This document shows, one piece after another, positions 44,267-52,299 of a DNA stretch of 64,000 nucleotides. A model generated the notes under the pieces. That model was given only the letters and a program-made list of their open reading frames with translations, ran no database searches and was not told where the DNA came from. A program made the position numbers and the translations under genes. Numbering within the stretch: position 1 is the stretch's first letter; each line of letters starts with the position of its first letter. The DNA comes from S012-109 sp964425105 (GTDB taxonomy: Bacteria > Pseudomonadota > Gammaproteobacteria > SZUA-140): positions 9,251 to 73,250 of the forward strand of contig CAYRLE010000002.1 of assembly GCA_964425105.1 (NCBI GenBank), in the 5' to 3' direction.

Positions 44267-45004
44267 TTATCTTCCCCCTGATTTTATCCGCTCGTCGAGG
44301 ATGCGGATCAGCTGATCGGCGGGCACGTAGCCGGCGATGACGCTGCCGTCGGGGAGCACCAGGGTGGGGGTGCCGGTGATGCCGATCTGACCGGCCTTGG
44401 CCATGTGGTCCAGCACCGGGTTGCTGCAGTTCTTGCGGTCCATCTTGCCGCCGGACTTGGCAAAGGTCAGGGCCGCCTTGCGGTCCTTTGAGCACCATAC
44501 GGAAACCGCCTTGTAATAGGACTCGGTATTGACGCCGGTGCGCGGATAGGCGAGATAACGGATCTCGATGCCTTGCGCCAGATAGTCATCGATCTCGCTG
44601 TGCATCTTGCGGCAATAGGGACAGTCGATGTCGGTAAAGACATTGACCACATAACGCACCTTCTCGGGGCGGAAGATGATGGCGCTGGCCGGATCGATGG
44701 CGTCCATGATGCGGCGCCGCGCCTCGGAACGCTTTGCCTCGCTCAGGTTGCTGCGGGTGTGGAGATCCACCAGGTCGCCCTGTAGCACGTAGCGCCCATC
44801 GGCAGAGATATAGAACAGGTCACTGCCATAGACCACTTCATAGAGCCCCGCGATGGGCGTGGCCTGCACGGAATCGGGTTGCTCACCGGGGATGATCTGA
44901 GCGAGGGCATCGCGCAAGGCGGACAGGTCATCCGCCGCATAGCTGTTCAAGGCAAGCCCCGACAAGAGGAAGAGGGCCAGAATACTGCTGCTGATGGTTC
45001 TCAT
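44267..45004 (-). CDS. dsbC: Thiol:disulfide interchange protein DsbC
   Basis: 245 residues. DsbC is the dimeric periplasmic disulfide isomerase. A signal peptide (ILALFLLSGLALNSYA, cleavage near residue 23) is followed by the small dimerisation domain and a thioredoxin fold with active site CPYC (FTDIDCPYCRKMH) and a cis-Pro loop GTPTLVLPDG. A second Cys pair (WCSKDRK, NCSNP) matches the structural disulfide. It is encoded upstream of nothing obvious; xerD lies just ahead of it on the same strand, as in many gammaproteobacteria. Confidence 0.96.
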   Translation of the reverse strand: MRTISSSILALFLLSGLALNSYAADDLSALRDALAQIIPGEQPDSVQATPIAGLYEVVYGSDLFYISADGRYVLQGDLVDLHTRSNLSEAKRSEARRRIMDAIDPASAIIFRPEKVRYVVNVFTDIDCPYCRKMHSEIDDYLAQGIEIRYLAYPRTGVNTESYYKAVSVWCSKDRKAALTFAKSGGKMDRKNCSNPVLDHMAKAGQIGITGTPTLVLPDGSVIAGYVPADQLIRILDERIKSGGR

Positions 45005-45089
45005 GAAAACTTCCTTCTGTAACTAACCATGCCCGACATGGACAAGCGGGCCATTGTCCCATGGATGGAAGGCAAAGAAAATGCCAACA

Positions 45090-45120
45090 GGAAGCCCTCT
45101 TTCCCAAAGGGGTAGAGGGT
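45090..45120. repeat. GAAGCCC...AAAGGGG palindromic motif
   Basis: GAAGCCCTCTTTCCCAAAG followed by GGGTAGAGGGTTTC forms a hairpin between xerD and dsbC. Related to the motif at 4357-4386. Confidence 0.4.
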
Positions 45121-45137
45121 TTCAGGGGAGCACCAAA

Positions 45138-46052
45138 TCAGCCCCGGGGATGATGAGCGGCATGGAGATCCTTGAGGCGTGCCCGGGCCACATGGGTGTA
45201 GATCTGGGTGGTGGACAGATCGCTGTGGCCCAGCAGCATCTGCAGGGCGCGCAGGTCGGCGCCGTGGTTGAGGAGGTGGGTGGCGAAGGCGTGGCGCAGG
45301 GTGTGAGGGGACAGGGGATGCTCGATGCCGGCGCTACGGGCATAACGCTTGATGAGGTGCCAGAAGGCCTGGCGGGTCATGGCGCCGCCGCGGGCGGTGA
45401 CGAACAGGGCGTCGCTGAGACGCCCCTTGAGCAGCGCCGCACGGCCCTGTGCCAGCCAGCGCTCCAGCCAGTGCACGGCCTCCTCTCCCAGGGGCACGAT
45501 GCGCTCCTTGCCACCCTTGCCGGTGACCAGCACCACGCCTTGGCGCAGGTTGAGGCGGGCCAGTGGCAGGGACACCAGTTCCGAGACCCGCAGCCCGGTG
45601 GCATAGAGCAGTTCCAGCATGGCGCGGTCGCGCAGCCCCAGGAGTTGCTTGGGGTCGGGCGCCGTCAGCAGGGCGTCCACTTCGGCTTCGGTGAGGGACT
45701 TGGGCAGCGGCCGCCCCAGGCGCGGTGCCTCGATACGGGCACTGGGGTCCTCGTCCCGGATTCCCTCGCGCACCAGGTATTGATAAAAGCGGCGCGTGCT
45801 GGACAGCAGGCGGGCACTGGAGCGGAGGCTAACCCCCTGCGCCACCCGCTGTGCCAGATAGGCCAGCAGATCCTCGCGGCGCGCATCCGCCAGCCCCCTG
45901 CCCTCTTCCTGCGCCAGCCAGAGCGCCAGGCCGCGCAGATCGCTGCCGTAGGCCGCCAGGGTATGGCGGCTCAGTCCCCGCTCCATCCACAGGGCATCCA
46001 GGAAGCGCTCCAGCAGCTGCTGGTCGGCCTCCCTACAGCGCATGTCCTTCAT
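45138..46052 (-). CDS. xerD: Site-specific tyrosine recombinase XerD
   Basis: 304 residues, resolves chromosome dimers at dif with XerC. Core-binding domain GLSRHTLAAYGSDLRGLALWL. The catalytic set is ATGLRVSELVSL (Arg), a Lys in the TGKGGKERIVPL hairpin, HTLRHAFATHLLNHG (His/Arg), LGHSDLSTTQIYTHV (His and nucleophile Tyr). The start at 46052 overlaps the ogt end by about 20 bp. Chromosomal housekeeping type; no island signatures next to it. Confidence 0.96.
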   Translation of the reverse strand: MKDMRCREADQQLLERFLDALWMERGLSRHTLAAYGSDLRGLALWLAQEEGRGLADARREDLLAYLAQRVAQGVSLRSSARLLSSTRRFYQYLVREGIRDEDPSARIEAPRLGRPLPKSLTEAEVDALLTAPDPKQLLGLRDRAMLELLYATGLRVSELVSLPLARLNLRQGVVLVTGKGGKERIVPLGEEAVHWLERWLAQGRAALLKGRLSDALFVTARGGAMTRQAFWHLIKRYARSAGIEHPLSPHTLRHAFATHLLNHGADLRALQMLLGHSDLSTTQIYTHVARARLKDLHAAHHPRG

Positions 46053-46530
46053 GTTCCAGCAGCCAGCGTTTCAGGGCCATGCGGACACCGCTGGTGGCGC
46101 CGCCGTAGCCCCCCAGGCCGCTGGCGGCCAACACCCGGTGGCAGGGCACGATGATGGGCGCAGGGTTGACGCGGCAGGCGCCGCCCACCGCCCGGGGGGC
46201 GCTGCCCAATGCCCGGGCCAGTTGGCCGTAGCTGCGGGTCTCAGTAGCGGGGATGGCGCGCAAGGCCTGCCAGACACGACTCTGGAAGGGGGTGCCCGCC
46301 AAGGCGAGGGGCAGGGTGAAGCGCTGCAGGGGATCGTCGAAATAGGCCTGTAGCTGCTGGCAGACGGCTGCCGCCAGTTCATCGTCCGGGGCCCGGCAGG
46401 GGCTGTCCGGGGGCAGCCAGTCCAGGCCACAGACGCCGTCCGGCGTCAGGCGGACACCCAGGCGATAGAATGGAAAAGGGGGCTGGATCACAGCGGCGTA
46501 TGCACACCCCCTGTGACCCAGCCCCCCCAT
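46033..46530 (-). CDS. ogt: Methylated-DNA-[protein]-cysteine S-methyltransferase
   Basis: 165 residues. Suicidal repair of O6-methylguanine/O4-methylthymine. The active site IIVPCHRVL with the acceptor Cys, SYGQLARALG and the RAVGGACRVNP helix-turn-helix are clear. The N-terminal domain is short and lacks the Ada regulatory part, so Ogt-type. ATG 46530 is used; a GTG 13 codons later (VIQPPFPFYRLG) is possible. It is followed by xerD with overlap. Confidence 0.93.
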   Translation of the reverse strand: MGGLGHRGCAYAAVIQPPFPFYRLGVRLTPDGVCGLDWLPPDSPCRAPDDELAAAVCQQLQAYFDDPLQRFTLPLALAGTPFQSRVWQALRAIPATETRSYGQLARALGSAPRAVGGACRVNPAPIIVPCHRVLAASGLGGYGGATSGVRMALKRWLLEHEGHAL

Positions 46531-46571
46531 GGCAGCTTTGGCGGCCGCGGCCTGCCGGTCGCCTGCCTGGA

Positions 46572-46916
46572 TCAGAGTTTCTCCTTGATCCGGGCAGCCT
46601 TGCCGCGCAGGTTGCGCAGATAGTAGAGCTTGGCCCGGCGCACCGCGCCACGGCGCTTCACGGTGATGCTGTGGATGACGTGGCTGTAGGTCTGGAAGAC
46701 GCGCTCCACCCCTTCGCCATGGGAAATCTTGCGCACGGTGAAGGCGGAATTGAGGCCGCGGTTGCGCTTGGCGATGACCACGCCGGTAAACGCCTGGAGG
46801 CGCTCGCGGGCACCTTCTTTCACCTTGACCTTCACTTCCACCGTATCGCCGGGGCCGAAGGCCGGCACTTCCCGGTTCATCTGTTCTTCTTCAATCTGCT
46901 TGATGATCTCACTCAT
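46572..46916 (-). CDS. rplS: 50S ribosomal protein L19
   Basis: 114 residues, the normal size. PAFGPGDTVEVKVKVKEG, RLQAFTGVVIAKRNRGLNSAFTVRKISHGEGVE and the C-terminal RRAKLYYLRNLRGKAARIKE are family sequence. It is the last gene of rpsP-rimM-trmD-rplS and lies 15 bp after trmD. Confidence 0.98.
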   Translation of the reverse strand: MSEIIKQIEEEQMNREVPAFGPGDTVEVKVKVKEGARERLQAFTGVVIAKRNRGLNSAFTVRKISHGEGVERVFQTYSHVIHSITVKRRGAVRRAKLYYLRNLRGKAARIKEKL

Positions 46917-46931
46917 GTCTTTACTCCCGCA

Positions 46932-47681
46932 TCAGTCACGTTGTTTTCCGTATTCCGCAATGTATTCGTCCAGCAGCCGGCGCTGCCGTGCGTTCAATTC
47001 TCTGTCGGCCAGTAGATCGGGCCGTTTGCGCCAAGTGCGCCCCAGGGCCTGCTGCTCACGCCAGCGGCGGATGGCCTCATGGTCGCCGCTCAGCAACACC
47101 GCCGGCACCTCGCGCCCATCCACTGCCTGGGGCCGGGTGTACTGGGGATATTCCAGCAGACCGTCGGCAAAGGAGTCTTCGCGTGAAGACGCCTCGTGCC
47201 CCAGTGCCCCTGGCAGGTGGCGGGCCACGGCATCGATCACCACCATGGCACCCAGTTCACCGCCACTGAGGACATAATCGCCGATGGACAACTCCTCGTC
47301 GATCTCGGCCTCGATGAGACGCTCGTCCACACCTTCGTAGCGTCCGGCCACCAGCACCAGGCGCTCCTCTCCTGCCAACTCGCAGACCGCCCGGTGATCG
47401 AGACGCCGCCCCTGGGGCGACAGATAGATCACCCGGCAGGGTCCTGGCGCCGCCGCGCGCGCTGCGTGGATGGCATCGCGCAGAGGCTGCACCTGCATCA
47501 CCATCCCCGGCCCGCCGCCGAAGGGGCGGTCGTCCACGGTGCGGTGGCGGTCCCGCGCGTAGTCGCGGGGATTCCAGCAGGCCAGTTCCAGGCAACCCTG
47601 CTCCATGGCCCGGCCCGTGACCCCGTAGCGGCCGACCGCCACCACCATATCCGGAAACAGGGTCACCACGTCGATGCGCAT
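46932..47681 (-). CDS. trmD: tRNA (guanine-N1-)-methyltransferase
   Basis: 249 residues. TrmD forms m1G37 in tRNAs and prevents frameshifting. The trefoil-knot SPOUT motifs VIYLSPQGRRLDH, LVAGRYEGVDERLIE and SIGDYVLSGGELGAMV are intact. ATG 47681 (MRIDVVTLFPDM) starts one base after the rimM stop; the upstream ATG 47696 overlaps rimM. Confidence 0.97.
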   Translation of the reverse strand: MRIDVVTLFPDMVVAVGRYGVTGRAMEQGCLELACWNPRDYARDRHRTVDDRPFGGGPGMVMQVQPLRDAIHAARAAAPGPCRVIYLSPQGRRLDHRAVCELAGEERLVLVAGRYEGVDERLIEAEIDEELSIGDYVLSGGELGAMVVIDAVARHLPGALGHEASSREDSFADGLLEYPQYTRPQAVDGREVPAVLLSGDHEAIRRWREQQALGRTWRKRPDLLADRELNARQRRLLDEYIAEYGKQRD

Positions 47682-47682
47682 G

Positions 47683-48207
47683 TCAGTACTCCGCATCCCA
47701 GTCCACCTGCAGGCGGCCCGCCTCCAGGTCGATGTCGGTGACCACCTCGCCGCGCACGTAGGGAATCAGGCGCTCGCGGCCGTTATGCACCACCAGCACG
47801 TCGTGGGCACCGGTCTCCAACAGGCCACTCACCCGTCCCAGTTCGACCCCCTGCAGATTCACAACCTGCAGACCGATGAGGTCGATCCAGTAATATTCAT
47901 CAGCCCCGCTCGCCACCAGTTGAGAACGGTGGATGGCGATCTCCGCCTCCATCAGGCGGCGCGCCGCGTCGCGGTCGTCGCAACCTTCGAGATGGGCGAT
48001 GACTCCGGCGCCCTGGCGCCGCCCTTCCAGAACTTCCACGCTACGCCACTCCCCGCCGCTGTACAGCAGCCAGGGCGAATAGTTCAGGATGTTCTCCCGG
48101 GGCTGGGTATAGGAATAAATCCTGACCCAGCCCTGGACACCATAGACGCCGGAGATGCGGCCCACCGACACCCGGCCGTGGTCCGCGGCCGCCACTTCGT
48201 TCTGCAT
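47683..48207 (-). CDS. rimM: Ribosome maturation factor RimM
   Basis: 174 residues. RimM aids 16S processing and 30S head assembly. N-terminal beta-barrel VSVGRISGVYGVQGWVRIYSYT and the C-terminal PRC-barrel (YYWIDLIGLQVVN, ERLIPYVRGEVVTDID) are present. The start at ATG 48207 gives family length; the longer TTG reading from 48276 overlaps rpsP. Confidence 0.95.
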   Translation of the reverse strand: MQNEVAAADHGRVSVGRISGVYGVQGWVRIYSYTQPRENILNYSPWLLYSGGEWRSVEVLEGRRQGAGVIAHLEGCDDRDAARRLMEAEIAIHRSQLVASGADEYYWIDLIGLQVVNLQGVELGRVSGLLETGAHDVLVVHNGRERLIPYVRGEVVTDIDLEAGRLQVDWDAEY

Positions 48208-48250
48208 CGCGGAATCAGGCAGCGCTGCGGCCACCCGTCCGGGCGCCTTA

Positions 48251-48496
48251 TCAGGCGCTGGCCGTCCCCTTGACAAGGCTTGCCACCCGCTCGGAGGCCT
48301 TGGCGCCCTGGGACACCCAGTAGTTGAATCTCTCGTTGTCGATCTTCAACCGCACTTCATTGCCGGTGGCAACGGGATTGAAGAAACCGATGCGCTCGAT
48401 AAAACGGCCGTCGCGCGGCATGCGGCTGTCGGTCACGACGACGTGATAGAACGGCCGCTTCTTGGCGCCGCCACGGGCCAGACGTATGGTTACCAT
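48251..48496 (-). CDS. rpsP: 30S ribosomal protein S16
   Basis: 81 residues. MVTIRLARGGAKKRPFYHVVVTDSR and RFIERIGFFNP are diagnostic. First gene of the rpsP-rimM-trmD-rplS operon; a candidate -10 TAAAAT lies at 48547-48552 upstream. Confidence 0.98.
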   Translation of the reverse strand: MVTIRLARGGAKKRPFYHVVVTDSRMPRDGRFIERIGFFNPVATGNEVRLKIDNERFNYWVSQGAKASERVASLVKGTASA

Positions 48497-48663
48497 ATAC
48501 TCAATATACCCCTTGGATAGTTACTGCTTCCTGAAAAAAGTGCCTTATTTTACGCGATTTCTTCCAGAATGAAAGCCCTTGCGGCCGGAAAATGGCTGCA
48601 GAGTTGCCGGCAGGGGGCAGGGGCGGAGAAAAAGGATGGAATATCAGGAGGATGGAGTGAGGG

Positions 48664-48763
48664 NNNNNNNNNNNNNNNNNNNNNNNNNNNNNNNNNNNNN
48701 NNNNNNNNNNNNNNNNNNNNNNNNNNNNNNNNNNNNNNNNNNNNNNNNNNNNNNNNNNNNNNN
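48664..48763. other. Assembly gap of 100 N in a heptamer-repeat element
   Basis: The left flank ends in GGAGTGAGGG and the right flank starts TTACTCATCACTCA, the inverted GTGATGN arm. The gap most likely hides the loop and part of a palindromic element (G) between ffh and rpsP. Confidence 0.75.
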
Positions 48764-48777
48764 TTACTCATCACTCA
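48764..48777 (-). repeat. Heptamer-repeat arm containing the ffh stop codon (element G)
   Basis: Minus strand TGAGTGATGAGTAA. The ffh stop is the first TGA of this arm (48775-48777). Confidence 0.7.
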
Positions 48778-50121
48778 AAAAGGCAGCTGCCCCTTCATCC
48801 CCCGCATCATGCGCCCCATCCCCCCCTTGGAGACGGATTTCATCATTTTCTTCATCTGGGTGAACTGCTTCAGCAGGCGGTTGACATCCTGGACCTGGAC
48901 TCCAGCGCCGCTGGCGATGCGGCGTTTGCGGGAGGCCTTGATGATGTCGGGGAAACGCCGCTCCTGGGGGGTCATGGAATTGATGATGGCCTCCAGGCGA
49001 ATGAATTGCTTGTCGTTGACTTGCTCCATGGCCTCCTGGGGGATCTGTCCCACACCGGGCAGCTTGCTGAGCAGGCTGCCGATGCCACCCATGCTGCGCA
49101 TCTGCTGGAGCTGGTCCCGGAAGTCCTCCAGGTTGAAACCCTTGCCCTTCTTGACCTTCTTGGCGAGTTGCTCGGCCTTCTTGCGGTCGATCTTCTGCTC
49201 GGCCTCCTCGATCAGGCTGAGAATATCGCCCATGCCCAGGATACGGGAAGCGATGCGGTCAGGATGAAAGGCCTCCAGGGCATCGGTCTTTTCGCCCACA
49301 CCGATGAACTTGATGGGCTTGCCAGTGATGTGGCGCACCGACAGTGCCGCGCCGCCGCGGGCATCGCCGTCGGCCTTGGTGAGAATGACACCGGTCAGCG
49401 GCAGGGCTTCATTGAACACCTTGGCCGTGTTGGCGGCATCCTGGCCGGTCATGCTGTCCACCACGAACAGGGTCTCCACCGGCTGCAGGGCCTGGTGCAG
49501 ACGGCGGATCTCGTCCATCATCTGGTCGTCGATATGGAGCCGGCCAGCGGTATCCACGAGCAATACGTCGATGAAGTGCTTGCGGGCATAGTCCACGGCA
49601 CCGCGGGCGATGGCCACCGGGTCCTGGCTGGTGTCGCTGGGGTGAAAGGCCACACCCACCTCCCGGGCCAGGGTCTCCAGCTGCTGGATGGCGGCGGGAC
49701 GGTAGACGTCGGTGCTCACCACCAGCACCGACTTGCCGGCCCGCGCCTTGAGCCAGCGGGCCAGTTTGGCGACAGTGGTGGTCTTGCCGGCACCCTGCAG
49801 ACCGGCCATGAGGATCACCGCAGGCGGCGGCACATTGAGGTTGAGTTCCTCACAGGCCTCGCCCATGAGGGCAGTCAGTTCCTCCTGCACCACCTTGATG
49901 AGGGCCTGGCCGGGGGTCAGGCTGCGCAGCACTTCCTGGCCCACGGCGCGCTCTTTCACCTTGCCGATGAATTCGCGCACCACCGGCAGGGCCACATCGG
50001 CCTCCAGCAGGGCCATGCGCACCTCACGCAGGGCATCTTTGATATTGTTTTCCGTCAGGCGACCCTGTCCGCGGAGGTTTTTGAGGGTCTGCCCGAGACG
50101 TTCACTCAGGGAATCAAACAT
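48775..50121 (-). CDS. ffh: Signal recognition particle protein Ffh
   Basis: 448 residues. Ffh with 4.5S RNA targets membrane proteins to FtsY/SecYEG. The N domain begins MFDSLSERLGQTLKNLRG. G-domain motifs are LQGAGKTTTVAKLA, DTAGRL, TKADGDARGG and GVGEKTDALEAF. The methionine-rich M domain (FRDQLQQMRSMGG...) ends with KKMMKSVSKGGMGRMMRGM. The last codon TTT is followed by a TGA that belongs to a heptamer-repeat arm. Confidence 0.98.
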   Translation of the reverse strand: MFDSLSERLGQTLKNLRGQGRLTENNIKDALREVRMALLEADVALPVVREFIGKVKERAVGQEVLRSLTPGQALIKVVQEELTALMGEACEELNLNVPPPAVILMAGLQGAGKTTTVAKLARWLKARAGKSVLVVSTDVYRPAAIQQLETLAREVGVAFHPSDTSQDPVAIARGAVDYARKHFIDVLLVDTAGRLHIDDQMMDEIRRLHQALQPVETLFVVDSMTGQDAANTAKVFNEALPLTGVILTKADGDARGGAALSVRHITGKPIKFIGVGEKTDALEAFHPDRIASRILGMGDILSLIEEAEQKIDRKKAEQLAKKVKKGKGFNLEDFRDQLQQMRSMGGIGSLLSKLPGVGQIPQEAMEQVNDKQFIRLEAIINSMTPQERRFPDIIKASRKRRIASGAGVQVQDVNRLLKQFTQMKKMMKSVSKGGMGRMMRGMKGQLPF

Positions 50122-50199
50122 GGGCTGTTACTTCATCGTTGGAGGTCATGGAACCAAGGCGCCATGATACACCCAAAAGCGCTGGACTTGAACGGGCGT

Positions 50200-50964
50200 T
50201 CAGATCTCCAGGATCATTCCGCCCTGCAGGCGGATCAACTCACGATCGGTGATGGCGGCCCGGCATTCCTCGAAAATGGCATCCTCGGACGCCGGCTTGT
50301 TGTGGGAGATGTATATCTTGGGGTCGTGGCGCAGTTTCTTCAAGTCCTGCGCCAGCAGGCGGGGGCAATAGTGGCGGGAACGCAGACTCAATTCCTCGAG
50401 GGCATCGACAAAGGCCGCCTCGACGATCAGGTGGTCGAGGCGCTCGTGGGCATTGAGCGCTGCCCAGAAGCTGTCGTTGCTGGTGGTATCACCGCTGAAG
50501 GCCAGCACGCCGCTAGGGGATTCAATACGATAGCCCACAGTGGGCACGATATGATTGACTGCGATCATCTCGAAGCTGCGTTCGCCGATGCGGCAGCACT
50601 CGCCCGGGACCTGGGGCTCATAACACATAACCGGATTCTTTTCCGTAGGCAGGGTGGCGAAATCGGGCCAGATATGCCAGTTGAAGATATGCTCCTTGAG
50701 CACCTCGATGGTCGCCTCCTGGGCATGGATGACGATGGGCTCCTTGATCATGGGGAACATGCTGTCCACCATCAGCGGCAGGCAGGCGATGTGATCCAGG
50801 TGGGTATGGGTCAGGAACACATGACGGATCTTCTCCATCTCCGCCAACGTGAGTTCACCGATACCAGTGCCCGCATCGATCAGAATATCGTCATCGATCA
50901 GAAAGGAAGTGGTCCTCAATTCACCCCCGACACCGCCACTACAGCCCAGAATTCTCAGTTTCAT
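50200..50964 (-). CDS. MBL-fold hydrolase, cyclic-nucleotide phosphodiesterase-like
   Basis: 254 residues. Metallo-beta-lactamase fold with HTHLDHIACLP as the main metal motif, LIDAGTGIGEL, AFSGDTTSNDSFW and a final IYISHNKP histidine. The HxHLDH stretch resembles class II 3',5'-cyclic nucleotide phosphodiesterases and RNase Z-type enzymes, so hydrolysis of a phosphodiester is plausible. The substrate cannot be told. It lies 78 bp upstream of ffh on the same strand; a functional link is not obvious. Confidence 0.8.
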   Translation of the reverse strand: MKLRILGCSGGVGGELRTTSFLIDDDILIDAGTGIGELTLAEMEKIRHVFLTHTHLDHIACLPLMVDSMFPMIKEPIVIHAQEATIEVLKEHIFNWHIWPDFATLPTEKNPVMCYEPQVPGECCRIGERSFEMIAVNHIVPTVGYRIESPSGVLAFSGDTTSNDSFWAALNAHERLDHLIVEAAFVDALEELSLRSRHYCPRLLAQDLKKLRHDPKIYISHNKPASEDAIFEECRAAITDRELIRLQGGMILEI

Positions 50965-51302
50965 GATTGCTTCCCAATGCAGTCTTTACGCCAACAGTCT
51001 TTATCTGCAATGACGGCACAAGCCGGTTTTACCCCAGTGCATAAATCCGGCAGGACGCCTTTTCTGGCGAGGACGCCTCATTTCCGGAACCCCCCGGCAC
51101 TCCCTGCAACAGTGGCCGCAGCATGAGGACACAGGGCACGAGTGCGGCTCTACATTATTACACTATCGGCCATATTTCATGTTTCTTCACCCAGATTCAG
51201 GGGCTTGCCCTTCTATGGCCGCCTCACTTGTGCCATCATTGAATGCAAAGGGAAGCGGGGCGCGCGGCGCAAAGTTCAGGCCCTCACCCCGAGGCGGGGG
51301 GG

Positions 51303-51346
51303 CTGCCGCCAGACACTGGTTCATAAATCAATCCAGAGCTTCCCTA
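51303..51346 (+). mobile_element. MITE remnant (one end only)
   Basis: GCCGCCAGACACTGGTTCAT, then AAATCAATCCAGAGCTTCCC, matches the right end of the MITE copies at 23364-23522 and 9316-9461 with a few changes. The remaining 444 bp between the MBL gene and ypjD shows no gene; a possible -10 TACAAT is at 51351-51356. Confidence 0.65.
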
Positions 51347-51408
51347 TAAGTACAATAGCGCCCGGACTCGAGGCGCCAAGAGTAAAGACCACCATTACCA
51401 GAGAATCC

Positions 51409-52218
51409 ATGAGTTACACATTGATGATCACTTTGCTGGCCGTCCTGTGCTATGTTGCGGCCGGGCTGCTGTTGTGGCGGCGACTGTCGAAACAATCCAG
51501 CCGCCCAGGAATGAACAAAGCGCTCCCCCTTGTCCTGGGCTTTGTCGCAGTGGGACTGCATGCCGGCATTCTCTATTACAATATATTTTCCTTCGCCGGC
51601 ATCAACTTCGGCTTTTTCCATGCTCTATCGCTGATCTCCTGGCTGGTCGCCCTGCTGCTGCTGGTCACCGCCATCAGCAAACCGGTGGAGAGCCTCGGCA
51701 TTGCCATTCTTCCCCTGGCCGCCGTGGCGATGCTGCTGGAATATTTCATTCCCTCGCAGCACTTTCTGCCCGCCGGTGAACGCCACCTGGAAATCCATAT
51801 CCTGCTTTCCATTATCGCCTACAGCCTACTGAGCATCGCCGCACTACAGGCCATCCTGCTGGCCATCCAGGATCAGCATCTGCACAACAAACACCCGGGC
51901 GGCTTCATCCGCATGCTGCCCCCGCTGCAGACCATGGAAACCCTGCTCTTCCAGATGATTGCGCTGGGCTTCATCCTCCAGAGCCTGTCGCTGATCAGCG
52001 GCTTCGTGTTTCTGGATGACATCTTTGCCCAGCACCTGGCCCATAAAACCGTGCTGTCCATCGTCGCCTGGCTGGTATTCGCCATCCTGTTGTGGGGCAG
52101 ATGGCGCTTCGGCTGGCGCGGCAAGACTGCGATCCGCTGGACCCTGGGCGGCTTCATCTCCCTGGCCTTCGCCTATCTGGGCAGCAAACTGGTACTCGAG
52201 TTTCTCATTGGAAACTGA
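51409..52218 (+). CDS. ypjD: YpjD/CcsA-type cytochrome c assembly membrane protein
   Basis: 269 residues with about eight hydrophobic segments (TLMITLLAVLCYVAAGLLLW first, LVLGFVAVGLHAGILYY, ALSLISWLVALLLLV, IHILLSIIAYSLLSIAAL and so on). Similar to the CcsA/CcmC/CcmF family of haem-handling proteins, though the WWD-type tryptophan motif is not obvious. In E. coli the homologue ypjD sits between ffh and yfjD, and the same trio (ffh, ypjD, CorC-type) is here. ATG 51409 is chosen; the upstream reading from 51142 passes through the MITE remnant. Confidence 0.88.
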   Translation: MSYTLMITLLAVLCYVAAGLLLWRRLSKQSSRPGMNKALPLVLGFVAVGLHAGILYYNIFSFAGINFGFFHALSLISWLVALLLLVTAISKPVESLGIAILPLAAVAMLLEYFIPSQHFLPAGERHLEIHILLSIIAYSLLSIAALQAILLAIQDQHLHNKHPGGFIRMLPPLQTMETLLFQMIALGFILQSLSLISGFVFLDDIFAQHLAHKTVLSIVAWLVFAILLWGRWRFGWRGKTAIRWTLGGFISLAFAYLGSKLVLEFLIGN

Positions 52219-52299
52219 CAACTCCTTGCCTGACATCCGCATGACATCAGCGCCTTCCGCCCTCGCTCTCCATCACCGCAGCGGCCCCTACGCCCGCTC

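Noticed and set aside
45138..46052. Phage or island integrase
   Set aside because: The sequence and its place next to dsbC fit chromosomal XerD; no attachment repeats or phage genes nearby.
49006..51126. 706-residue reading frame opposite ffh and the MBL gene
   Set aside because: Runs through two well-supported genes on the other strand; shadow.
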